A stretch of 5,014 nucleotides of DNA from Alphaproteobacteria bacterium (GTDB taxonomy: Bacteria > Pseudomonadota > Alphaproteobacteria > Rhodobacterales > Rhodobacteraceae). The notes under the pieces were generated by a model, which saw only the letters and a list, made by a program, of their open reading frames with translations, had not been told where the DNA came from and did no database searches. Where the stretch lies: NCBI GenBank assembly GCA_003696705.1, contig RFGD01000197.1:1-5014 (forward strand), written 5' to 3'. Every line of letters starts with the position of its first letter. Positions within the stretch are counted from its first letter, which is position 1. Of this stretch, positions 1 to 5,014 are shown piece by piece. Made by a program: the position numbers and the translations under genes.

Positions 1-453
1 ATCGGCAACCTCGGGCGCGACCCCGAGATCCGCACGTTTCAGAACGGTGGCAAGGTCTGCAACCTGCGCATTGCCACCTCGGAAACCTGGAAGGATCGGA
101 ACACGGGCGAGCGCCGCGAGAAGACCGAGTGGCACTCGGTCGCGATCTTCTCGGAACCGCTTGTCAGGATAGCCGAACAGTATCTTCGCAAGGGGTCGAA
201 GGTCTATGTCGAAGGGCAGCTCGAAACCCGCAAGTGGCAGGACCAGTCCGGTCAGGACCGCTACACGACCGAAGTCGTGCTGCGCCCCTACCGGGGCGAA
301 CTGACGCTTCTGGACAGCCGGGCGGATGCCGGCGCCGGCGGCGGCGGGTATTCCAGCGGGGGACCGGGCGACTTCGGTGGCGGGCCTTCGACGGGCGGCG
401 CCATGGGTGGCCCCGCACCGGCCGGCGATCTCGACGACGACATCCCGTTCTGA
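1..453 (+). CDS. ssb: Single-stranded DNA-binding protein SSB (5' end cut off)
   Basis: Frame 1 is open from the first base and ends at TGA 451-453, giving 150 visible residues. By comparison with E. coli SSB, where the equivalent of the first visible residues lies near residue 12, roughly ten N-terminal residues lie outside the window. Residues 1 to about 107 are the OB fold, recognisable from IGNLGRDPE (1-9), ATSETW (25-30), TEWHSV (42-47), YLRKGSKVYVEG (61-72) and the WQDQSGQDRYTTEV stretch (79-92). Tryptophans 30, 44 and 79 match positions that stack on DNA bases or sit in the fold in known SSBs. Residues 108-142 are a disordered Gly/Pro/Ala linker. The protein ends in DLDDDIPF, the acidic tip that in SSBs recruits replication and repair partners. 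Family knowledge: it coats ssDNA as a tetramer during replication, recombination and repair. The start, promoter and any LexA site are not visible. It converges on aroB. Confidence 0.97.
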   Translation: MGNLGRDPEIRTFQNGGKVCNLRIATSETWKDRNTGERREKTEWHSVAIFSEPLVRIAEQYLRKGSKVYVEGQLETRKWQDQSGQDRYTTEVVLRPYRGELTLLDSRADAGAGGGGYSSGGPGDFGGGPSTGGAMGGPAPAGDLDDDIPF

Positions 454-491
454 GGGGCATCCCGCCGACAGCCATTCCGGCGCCGGACCCG

Positions 492-525
492 GCAACGTCA
501 GCGACCATGCAACGTCCGCAACCAT
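492..525. repeat. 17-bp tandem duplication between ssb and aroB
   Basis: Two adjacent 17-bp units, GCAACGTCAGCGACCAT (492-508) and GCAACGTCCGCAACCAT (509-525), agree at 15 of 17 positions; the differences are at unit positions 9 and 12. A further GC (526-527) begins a third unit but goes no further. It lies outside any convincing gene in the convergent ssb/aroB gap. It could be a slipped-strand duplication or a paired protein-binding site; nothing in the sequence decides this. Confidence 0.75.
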
Positions 526-556
526 GCGCGCCGCGGCTGGCCGGGGCGGTGGCCGG

Positions 557-592
557 GGGCGGCGGTGCCGATCGGGTGCCATCGCGCCGCCC
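557..592. terminator. Possible bidirectional terminator hairpin between ssb and aroB
   Basis: GGGCGGCG (557-564) pairs perfectly with CGCCGCCC (585-592). Inside it, CGAT (569-572) can pair with ATCG (581-584), leaving a 4-nt bulge (565-568) and an 8-nt loop. It sits just past the aroB stop codon (601-603) and about 100 nt after the ssb stop, where two converging genes would need termination. No run of T follows on either strand, so it is not a textbook intrinsic terminator; GC-rich genomes also produce such stems by chance. Confidence 0.4.
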
Positions 593-600
593 GCGGGCCC

Positions 601-1728
601 CTATCCCCTTTCGGCGAGGGCCTCGCGGAGGACGGCCAGGACGGCCTCCTCGGGGACATCCTCGGCGACGAAGGCCTTGCCGATGTCGCGGGCAAGGACG
701 AAGCGCAGACGCCCGTCCACCACCTTCTTGTCCTGCGCCATGAGCTCGAGAAGCCCTTCCGCGTCGGGCAGCGGACCGGGAATGTCGGCAAGCCGGCGTT
801 TCATCCCCATGGCCTCGAGGTGCGCCGCGATCCGGCCGGCATGTTCCTGCGCCGCAAGGCCCAGCCGGGCGGACAGCGCGAAGGCGAGGACACAGCCAAT
901 GGCCACCCCTTCCCCATGGAGAAGCCGGTCGGAATAGCCCGTGGCCGCCTCGAGCGCATGGCCGAAGGTATGCCCGAGGTTCAGAAGCGCACGTTCGCCG
1001 GCCTCGGTCTCGTCCCGGGCGACGATTCCGGCCTTCATCTCGCATGACCGGCGGATCGCCCTGATGCGCGCATCCGCGTCACCGGCTGCAAGCGCCGGGC
1101 CATGGGCCTCGAGCCACGCGAAGAAGTCCGCATCGCCCAGAAGGCCGTATTTCACCACCTCGCCGTAACCGGCCAGGAAATCGCGCGGGGCCAGCGTGTT
1201 CAGGACGTCGGTGTCGGCAAGCACCAGAGAGGGCTGGTGAAAGGCCCCGATCAGGTTCTTGCCCATGGGCGAGTTGATCCCGGTCTTGCCGCCGACCGAA
1301 CTGTCGACCTGCGCCAGAAGTGTCGTCGGGATCTGGACGAACCGCACGCCACGACGGACGACGGCCGCCGCGAAACCGGCAAGATCGCCGATGACGCCGC
1401 CGCCGAAGGCGATGACCATGTCGCGCCGCTCGACCCGTTCGGCCAGAAGCCATTCGACGCTGCGCTGAAGCTGGGCCCAGGATTTCGTCGCCTCGCCGGC
1501 GGGAAGGACAAGCGAGGACCATGCAATGCCGGCCGCCTCCAGCCCCCTGCCCAACGCCCGAAGATGATGGCGGGCGACGTTCTCGTCGGTCACGACGGCG
1601 ACGCGCGGGCGGTTCAGGAAGGGCGCCATCTCGGCGCCGGCGCGGGCCAGAAGCCCCGGACCGATGCGAATGTCATAGGCGCGCGCGCCAAGGGGCACAT
1701 GCACGTTCTGGATCTGCGTTGTCGTCAT
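601..1728 (-). CDS. aroB: 3-dehydroquinate synthase AroB
   Basis: AroB converts DAHP to 3-dehydroquinate, the second step of the shikimate pathway, using NAD+ and a divalent metal (zinc in characterised enzymes) in the cytoplasm. The product is 375 residues, close to the usual 350-390. NAD-binding GGGVIGDLAGF is at 109-119, and the substrate region runs from QIPTTLLAQVDSSVGGKTGIN (132-152) to MGKNLIGAFHQP (155-166). By homology the metal ligands are Glu190 (in YGEVVKYG), His253 (in NLGHTFGH) and His271 (in LLHGEGV), with His257 catalytic, so all key residues are present. I chose the ATG at 1728 because the protein then begins MTTTQIQNVHV and leads directly into the first strand. The same frame stays open up to 1833, but that would overlap aroK. 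The start lies 4 nt after the aroK stop; a GAGAAGG lies 12 nt upstream and a GAAGG is almost at the ATG, so translation is probably coupled to aroK. Stop TAG at 601-603. Confidence 0.97.
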   Translation of the reverse strand: MTTTQIQNVHVPLGARAYDIRIGPGLLARAGAEMAPFLNRPRVAVVTDENVARHHLRALGRGLEAAGIAWSSLVLPAGEATKSWAQLQRSVEWLLAERVERRDMVIAFGGGVIGDLAGFAAAVVRRGVRFVQIPTTLLAQVDSSVGGKTGINSPMGKNLIGAFHQPSLVLADTDVLNTLAPRDFLAGYGEVVKYGLLGDADFFAWLEAHGPALAAGDADARIRAIRRSCEMKAGIVARDETEAGERALLNLGHTFGHALEAATGYSDRLLHGEGVAIGCVLAFALSARLGLAAQEHAGRIAAHLEAMGMKRRLADIPGPLPDAEGLLELMAQDKKVVDGRLRFVLARDIGKAFVAEDVPEEAVLAVLREALAERG

Positions 1729-1732
1729 GCCT

Positions 1733-2290
1733 TCAGCCGACCTTCTCAAGGATGTCCGGGCGACGGGCCAGGGCCTTGCGCACCTTGGCCGCCATGTCCT
1801 GGACCGAATATTCCGGCCGCGCTTCGACCGCAATGTCGGCCTTCTCGTAGTAGGGCAGACGCCGGGCGTAAAGCTCGGCCAGGGTCGCGCGCGGATCGGG
1901 GGTGCGCAACAGCGGACGGGTATCCTTGTGGCGGACCCGCTCCCAGAGAAGGTCGAGGTCGACCTTCAGCCACACCGACACCCCATGCCGGGCCACAAGC
2001 CTGCGGTTGCGCTCGGACAGCCACGCGCCGCCGCCGGTCGAAAGGATCGCCGGCGCCCCCTTCAGAAGCCGGCCCAGGATCTCGGTTTCACGGTCGCGAA
2101 AGAAGGCCTCGCCGTCGCGGGCGAAGATCTCGGCGATCTTCATGCCGGCGGCCGCCTCGATCTCGTCATCACTGTCGCGGAAGGCGACGCCGAGATCGCG
2201 CGCCAGCGCCTTGCCCACGGCCGTCTTGCCGGCGCCCATCATGCCGACCAGAACCACCGTGCGCTTCAAGATCCACTCCTTGTCCGGCAT
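1733..2290 (-). CDS. aroK: Shikimate kinase AroK
   Basis: AroK transfers phosphate from ATP to shikimate to give shikimate-3-phosphate, step five of chorismate synthesis, in the cytoplasm. The ATG-started product has 185 residues, within the normal 170-200. It is a P-loop NMP-kinase-type fold: Walker A GMMGAGKT at 16-23, the DSD shikimate/Mg motif at 39-41, FRDRE at 64-68 with substrate-contacting Arg65, GGG at 86-88, the lid with Arg125 in DTRPLL, and Arg144 in RLPYY near the C-terminus. It is first in the leftward pair, 4 nt before aroB. The start is ambiguous. ATG 2290 has only a weak upstream AGGCAGG, while TTG at 2269 (codon 8) has a perfect AAGGAG six bases upstream and would give a 178-residue protein starting just before the first beta strand. 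I keep the ATG as the conventional choice; the function is the same either way. Confidence 0.96.
   Translation of the reverse strand: MPDKEWILKRTVVLVGMMGAGKTAVGKALARDLGVAFRDSDDEIEAAAGMKIAEIFARDGEAFFRDRETEILGRLLKGAPAILSTGGGAWLSERNRRLVARHGVSVWLKVDLDLLWERVRHKDTRPLLRTPDPRATLAELYARRLPYYEKADIAVEARPEYSVQDMAAKVRKALARRPDILEKVG
2270..2281 (-). promoter_or_regulatory. Strong ribosome binding site pointing to an internal TTG start of aroK
   Basis: On the minus strand AAGGAG (bases 2281-2276) is followed by the 6-nt spacer TGGATC and then TTG (2269-2267), codon 8 of the longer aroK reading. This is the best Shine-Dalgarno match near aroK, clearly better than what precedes the ATG at 2290. It may set the true start at 2269, or it may simply encode Lys4-Glu5 of the longer protein. 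Confidence 0.5.
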
Positions 2291-2325
2291 CAGCCTGCCT
2301 ATTCGCAACTTTCGCCCTGCATGGC

Positions 2326-2354
2326 GTGAAATGCGGAAAAATGCCATATATAAC
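2326..2354 (+). promoter_or_regulatory. Candidate sigma70-type promoter for the 44-aa gene, secreted protein gene and xerD
   Basis: GTGAAA (2326-2331) matches four of six bases of the TTGACA -35 box and TATAAC (2349-2354) matches five of six of the TATAAT -10 box, with exactly 17 bp between them. Transcription would then begin near 2360-2362, leaving a leader of about 50 nt before the ATG at 2411. The -35 match is modest, and alphaproteobacterial promoters vary, so this is a candidate based only on sequence. Confidence 0.45.
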
Positions 2355-2357
2355 TTC

Positions 2358-2374
2358 GGTGGCAGTGCGCCACC
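2358..2374 (+). promoter_or_regulatory. Hairpin/inverted repeat at the predicted transcription start
   Basis: GGTGGC (2358-2363) and GCCACC (2369-2374) are perfect reverse complements around the 5-nt loop AGTGC. The element starts 4 bases after the candidate -10 box, so it would lie at the very 5' end of the rightward transcript, or form a dyad operator at +1. No regulator family can be assigned from this sequence. Confidence 0.5.
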
Positions 2375-2410
2375 CCATCGGGCGGCAGAGGCAACGGGCA
2401 AGAAGACGCG

Positions 2411-2545
2411 ATGTTCAGGTTCCTGAAATTCCTTGTCTATCTGGGTTTCATCATCTTTCTGGTGGTGCTGGGCTATGCCTATGTTGGCGATCTCTCGCCC
2501 GACAAGAGGACGGTCGAGACGCCGGTCACGATCGATGTGCGTTAG
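2411..2545 (+). CDS. 44-residue single-pass membrane microprotein, function unknown
   Basis: An ATG at 2411 opens a 44-codon frame ending in TAG 2543-2545. Residues about 4-25 form one hydrophobic helix (FLKFLVYLGFIIFLVVLGYA is its core), preceded by Arg3 and Lys6. A polar tail of about 19 residues follows (GDLSPDKRTVETPVTIDVR). By the positive-inside rule the N-terminus would be cytoplasmic and the tail periplasmic. Support for a real gene: it is the first frame after the promoter-like element, it has a clean membrane segment, and its last 11 nt overlap the start of the next gene, whose ATG (2535) sits inside its final codons. The ribosome site is weak (AAGAAG, 2399-2406 region). I recall similar short membrane proteins before xerD in Rhodobacteraceae but cannot verify this, and I assign no function. 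Confidence 0.72.
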   Translation: MFRFLKFLVYLGFIIFLVVLGYAYVGDLSPDKRTVETPVTIDVR

Positions 2546-2594
2546 ACGGGCACTTGTTGTGGGGGCAATGCTGGCGGCCGGTCCGGCGCTGGCC
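2535..2594 (+). other. Sec signal peptide of the 508-aa protein
   Basis: Residues 1-20 show the three-part layout: positive n-region with Arg4-Arg5, an 11-residue hydrophobic stretch, and a c-region ending ALA before Asp21. There is no lipobox cysteine at the cleavage site and no FLK-type twin-arginine motif, so a type I signal peptidase substrate exported by Sec is the simplest reading. Confidence 0.8.
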
Positions 2595-4061
2595 GACGAG
2601 CCGCTCTCGGCTATCGACTGGCTCTCGCGCTCGGTGCGCGAGCCGGCGGTCGCCGCGCCGGGCGCCGGCCCCGAGGTGACGCCGGCCCTGCCCGAGGAAG
2701 TGGCGACCACGCCGCTGGGCGAGCTTCGGCTCGACGCCGTCGGCATCGTCCCGCCGCGCGTCAGCGGCCTGCCGGCCGACCTTTGGGGGGCGACGCCGGT
2801 GGATGAGCTCGTGCGCCTCGTGGCCGAGGCCCGCGCGGACGCACCACCGGCCGCGCTCGAGCTTCTGAAGATGCTCCTCGTGGCCGAGGCCGATCCGCCG
2901 GCCGACGCAAACGGCGACGGGCGCCTTCTCATGGCGCGGCTCGACAAGCTTCTGACCCTGGGCGCGCTTGACGAAGCGCAGGCCCTCATCGAGATCGCCG
3001 GCCCGACCCAGCCCGAGCTTTTCCGCCGCTGGTTCGACATCAGCCTGCTGACGGGGCTCGAGGATCGCGCCTGCGCCGCCATGCGCGCCGCGCCGGGCAT
3101 CGCGCCCACCATCCATGCCCGCATCTTCTGTCTTGCCCGCGGCGGCGACTGGTCGGCGGCGGCCCTGACGCTCGAGACCGGGCGCGCGCTCGGCTTTCTC
3201 AGTCCGGCCGAGGACGAACTTCTTGCCCGTTTCCTCGAGCCCGAGCTTGCCGACGGGGCCGAGCCCCTGCCCCCGCCCGAGCATGTCACGCCGCTTGTCT
3301 ATCGTCTTTACGAAGCAATCGGCGAGCCACTGCCGACAAGCCACCTTCCCCTTGCCTTTGCGCATCTCGACCTGCGCCAGATTGCCGGCTGGAAGGCCCG
3401 GATCGAGGCCGCCGAACGTCTGGCCAGGACCGGCGCCATTCCCGCCGGCCGCCTGATCGAGATCTATACCGAGCGTCAGCCGCCGGCGTCGGGCGGGATC
3501 TGGGATCGGGTGGCGGCGGTTCAGAAATTCGACCTTGCGCTTCTTTCGGGCGACCCCGAGGCGGTGGCCCGCTTCCTGCCGGATGCCTGGGCGAACATGC
3601 GCCGGGCGGGGCTCGAGGTGCCCTTCGCGCGCGCCTATGGCGAACGGCTGGCCCGCATCGCCCTTCCCGAGGCGGTGCGCCGCGTCGCCCTGCGCGTCGT
3701 CCTTCTGTCGGCCTCCTATGACCGCGGCACCGCAGCGGCGACGCCGACCACCCCGCGCGAGGCGCTCTGGCTTGGCGTTGCCCGTGGAGACACGACGGGC
3801 ATTGCGGCCGAGACCGCCCTCGGGCGGGAAATCGCCCGGGTCTTTGCACATCCCCACGCGCCCTCGCGGCTCGAGGCCATGGCCCGCGACGGGCGCCTCG
3901 GAGAGGCGATCCTGAGGGCGCTGGCGCTTGTCTCGGCCGCACGCCCGCCGGACCCCGCCGATGCCGCCGAGGGCCTTGCGCTTCTCAGGGCCGTGGGCCT
4001 CGAGGATCACGCGCGCAGGCTCGCGCTCGAGCTTCTCATCCTCGATGCGGAGGCGCCATGA
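2535..4061 (+). CDS. Secreted, mostly helical protein of unknown function (possible degenerate TPR-like repeats)
   Basis: The product is 508 residues and I do not recognise the family. The ATG at 2535 gives a clear Sec signal peptide: MCVRR, then a hydrophobic core ALVVGAMLAAG, then PALA with likely cleavage after Ala20 (ALA|DE), so the mature protein should be periplasmic. A start 34 codons further up is possible but would add an Arg/Ser-rich out-of-character segment. Residues about 21-85 are Pro/Ala-rich and probably flexible. From about 86 the chain reads as amphipathic Leu/Ala helices with recurring short turns of the type G-D/R-x-x-x-A (near 143, 204, 339 and 453), suggestive of TPR-like hairpins. 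Only three cysteines occur: Cys2 in the signal peptide and Cys180/Cys199. No later membrane segment is seen. It overlaps the microprotein by 11 nt and xerD by 4 nt (ATGA), and has no obvious ribosome site, so coupled translation is likely. Confidence 0.88.
   Translation: MCVRRALVVGAMLAAGPALADEPLSAIDWLSRSVREPAVAAPGAGPEVTPALPEEVATTPLGELRLDAVGIVPPRVSGLPADLWGATPVDELVRLVAEARADAPPAALELLKMLLVAEADPPADANGDGRLLMARLDKLLTLGALDEAQALIEIAGPTQPELFRRWFDISLLTGLEDRACAAMRAAPGIAPTIHARIFCLARGGDWSAAALTLETGRALGFLSPAEDELLARFLEPELADGAEPLPPPEHVTPLVYRLYEAIGEPLPTSHLPLAFAHLDLRQIAGWKARIEAAERLARTGAIPAGRLIEIYTERQPPASGGIWDRVAAVQKFDLALLSGDPEAVARFLPDAWANMRRAGLEVPFARAYGERLARIALPEAVRRVALRVVLLSASYDRGTAAATPTTPREALWLGVARGDTTGIAAETALGREIARVFAHPHAPSRLEAMARDGRLGEAILRALALVSAARPPDPADAAEGLALLRAVGLEDHARRLALELLILDAEAP
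4049..4053 (+). promoter_or_regulatory. Ribosome binding site of xerD inside the upstream gene
   Basis: GGAGG lies 4 nt before the xerD ATG (4058) and within the last codons of the preceding gene. Together with the ATGA stop/start overlap it fixes the xerD start and suggests both reinitiation and independent entry of ribosomes. Confidence 0.7.
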
Positions 4062-4996
4062 AGACCGACACCGTCAGGCTGATCGACACCTTCCTCGAGG
4101 CACAGGCGGCCGAACTCGGGGCGGCCCGGAACACGCGCCTTGCCTACGGGCGCGACCTTGCCGATTTCGCCGGCTGGCTCGAAGCCCGGGGCAAGTCGCT
4201 TCAGGATGCCGACCGAGAGACGATCGAGGCCTATCTTGTCCACTGCGACGCATCGGGGCTGGCCGCCTCGACGCGGGCGCGGCGCTTGTCCTCGATCCGC
4301 CAGCTCTACCGCTTCGCCTATGAAGAGGGCCTGAGACGGGACAACCCCGCGCTGCGCATCCGCGGCCCGGCGCTTGGCCGCCGCCTGCCGAAGACGCTGG
4401 ACGTCGAGGAGGTCGAGCGGCTGCTCGAAGCCGCCCGCACCGCCGGCCGGACCGAGGCGGACCGCGCCCGCAACACCTCGCTTCTCGAGATCCTCTATGC
4501 CACGGGCATGCGCGTGACCGAACTGGTTTCGCTGCCCGTGGCCGCCGTGCGCGGCGATCCCGAGGCGATCCTCGTGCGCGGCAAGGGCGGGCGCGAGCGC
4601 ATGGTTCCCTTGTCCGAAAAGGCGCGGGCGGCGATCGTCGTGTGGCTTGAACATCGCGACGCCGCCGAAGACCGCCGCCGCGCGGCCGGGGCCCAGCCGT
4701 CACGCTTCCTCTACCCGTCGAAAAGCCGCGAGGGGCACCTGACGCGCATCCGCTTCTACACGCTCATCAAGGAAATCGCCGTCGCCGGCGGCGTGGACCC
4801 GGCCAAGGTGACCCCGCACACGCTGCGCCACGCCTTCGCGACGCATCTTCTGGCCAACGGCGCCGACCTGCGCGCCATCCAGGCGCTTCTGGGGCACGCC
4901 GATGTCTCGACGACCGAGATCTACACCCATGTGGTCGAGGAACGGCTGAAATCCCTCGTGCTCGAGCGCCATCCTCTGGCCGAGCCCGAGGACTAG
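4058..4996 (+). CDS. xerD: Tyrosine recombinase XerD
   Basis: The product is 312 residues, near the usual length of about 300. Residues 5-90 are the SAM-like core-binding domain (TFLEAQAAELGAARNTRLAY at 11-30). The catalytic domain follows from about 110. The complete active-site set is visible: Arg152 (ATGMRVTEL), Lys176 (VRGKGGRER), His254 and Arg257 (TPHTLRHAF), His280 (LLGHADVST) and the nucleophile Tyr289 (EIYTHV). Family knowledge: with XerC it resolves chromosome dimers at dif near the terminus, normally activated by FtsK at the septum. I choose XerD over XerC from the N-terminal wording and the ending RLKSLVLERHPLA, which resembles alphaproteobacterial XerD; XerC or another Xer-like integrase is less likely. 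No dif site is seen here. The start overlaps the upstream stop as ATGA. The stop TAG is at 4994-4996, 18 nt before the window end, so any terminator is out of view. Confidence 0.94.
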   Translation: MKTDTVRLIDTFLEAQAAELGAARNTRLAYGRDLADFAGWLEARGKSLQDADRETIEAYLVHCDASGLAASTRARRLSSIRQLYRFAYEEGLRRDNPALRIRGPALGRRLPKTLDVEEVERLLEAARTAGRTEADRARNTSLLEILYATGMRVTELVSLPVAAVRGDPEAILVRGKGGRERMVPLSEKARAAIVVWLEHRDAAEDRRRAAGAQPSRFLYPSKSREGHLTRIRFYTLIKEIAVAGGVDPAKVTPHTLRHAFATHLLANGADLRAIQALLGHADVSTTEIYTHVVEERLKSLVLERHPLAEPED

Positions 4997-5014
4997 CCCC
5001 CCACCTCCGGCGCC

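Larger units (their letters stand above)
2291..2410. other. Divergent control region between aroK and the xerD gene cluster
   Basis: This 120-bp stretch separates the divergently read aroK and the 44-codon gene, so both transcription units must start in or near it. It is visibly more AT-rich than the rest of the window around 2328-2354, including an AAAA run and ATATATAA. A promoter-like pair and a hairpin for the rightward unit are listed separately. For aroK I found no good -35/-10 pair on the minus strand; the same AT-rich patch could still serve it. A weak dyad TTTCGCC...GGCGTGAAA spans 2310-2331. Confidence 0.7.

Noticed and set aside
1729..1833. Upstream extension of aroB to an ATG at 1833
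   Set aside because: The added 35 residues are Arg-rich, match nothing in AroB and would lie entirely within the aroK coding region; the ATG at 1728 fits the family start.
2328..2356. Possible dif-like site near xerD (AT-rich patch with ATATATAA)
   Set aside because: No pair of inverted 11-bp arms around a 6-bp centre is present, and dif normally lies near the terminus rather than beside xerD. A promoter explains the AT-richness better.
2291..2410. Promoter for aroK on the minus strand
   Set aside because: TATATA can be read on this strand too, but the bases 17 bp upstream (GGGTGG) do not resemble a -35 box, so no specific site is annotated.
1102..2679. Long plus-strand frame (525 codons) opposite aroB and aroK
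   Set aside because: It runs antisense through two well-identified enzymes, then across the control region and two further genes, with Arg/Pro-rich composition and no recognisable domain.
2291..3289. Extension of the aroK frame far upstream to 3289
   Set aside because: The extra part is Ser/Arg/Ala-rich out-of-frame translation of the opposite-strand genes; AroK proteins begin shortly before the P-loop.
2526..4010. Long open frame on the minus strand (494 codons) opposite the secreted protein gene
   Set aside because: Its product is a Gly/Arg-rich low-complexity string with no motifs. The plus-strand frame has a signal peptide and overlapping start/stop links on both sides. Long antisense frames are expected opposite GC-rich genes.
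4997..5014. Terminator after xerD
   Set aside because: Only 18 bases remain and no inverted repeat fits within them.

Overview
The window looks like core chromosome of a GC-rich alphaproteobacterium, most likely a Rhodobacterales/Rhodobacteraceae member. This rests on strong G/C preference at third codon positions, the wording of SSB, AroK and XerD (for example the SSB glycine linker ending in DDDIPF), and the aroB-aroK / xerD neighbourhood that I recall from that group. No database search was possible. I see no mobile element, CRISPR array, tRNA or rRNA.

Layout. (1) Bases 1-453, + strand: most of ssb (single-stranded DNA-binding protein), with its first ten or so codons cut off by the window edge. 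(2) 454-600: a convergent intergenic gap with a 17-bp tandem duplication and a GC-rich hairpin that could end transcription from both sides. (3) 601-2290, - strand: aroK then aroB (in transcription order), two shikimate-pathway enzymes separated by only 4 nt. (4) 2291-2410: a short divergent control region with an AT-rich patch, a candidate sigma70-type promoter for the rightward genes and a perfect 6-bp-stem hairpin at the predicted transcription start. (5) 2411-4996, + strand: three genes chained by overlapping stop and start codons: a 44-residue single-pass membrane microprotein, a 508-residue secreted helical protein of unknown function, and xerD, the tyrosine recombinase of chromosome-dimer resolution. 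The last 18 bases hold nothing identifiable.

How the genes fit together. AroB makes 3-dehydroquinate and AroK phosphorylates shikimate, so the leftward pair serves aromatic amino acid (chorismate) synthesis. SSB and XerD both act in chromosome maintenance but are on opposite sides and are not co-transcribed. The least explained part is the rightward trio. An inner-membrane microprotein and a predicted periplasmic helical-repeat protein are translationally coupled to a cytoplasmic recombinase that, in model bacteria, works at the division septum with FtsK. Whether this reflects shared function or only gene order cannot be decided here, but it is the best candidate in the window for something undescribed.
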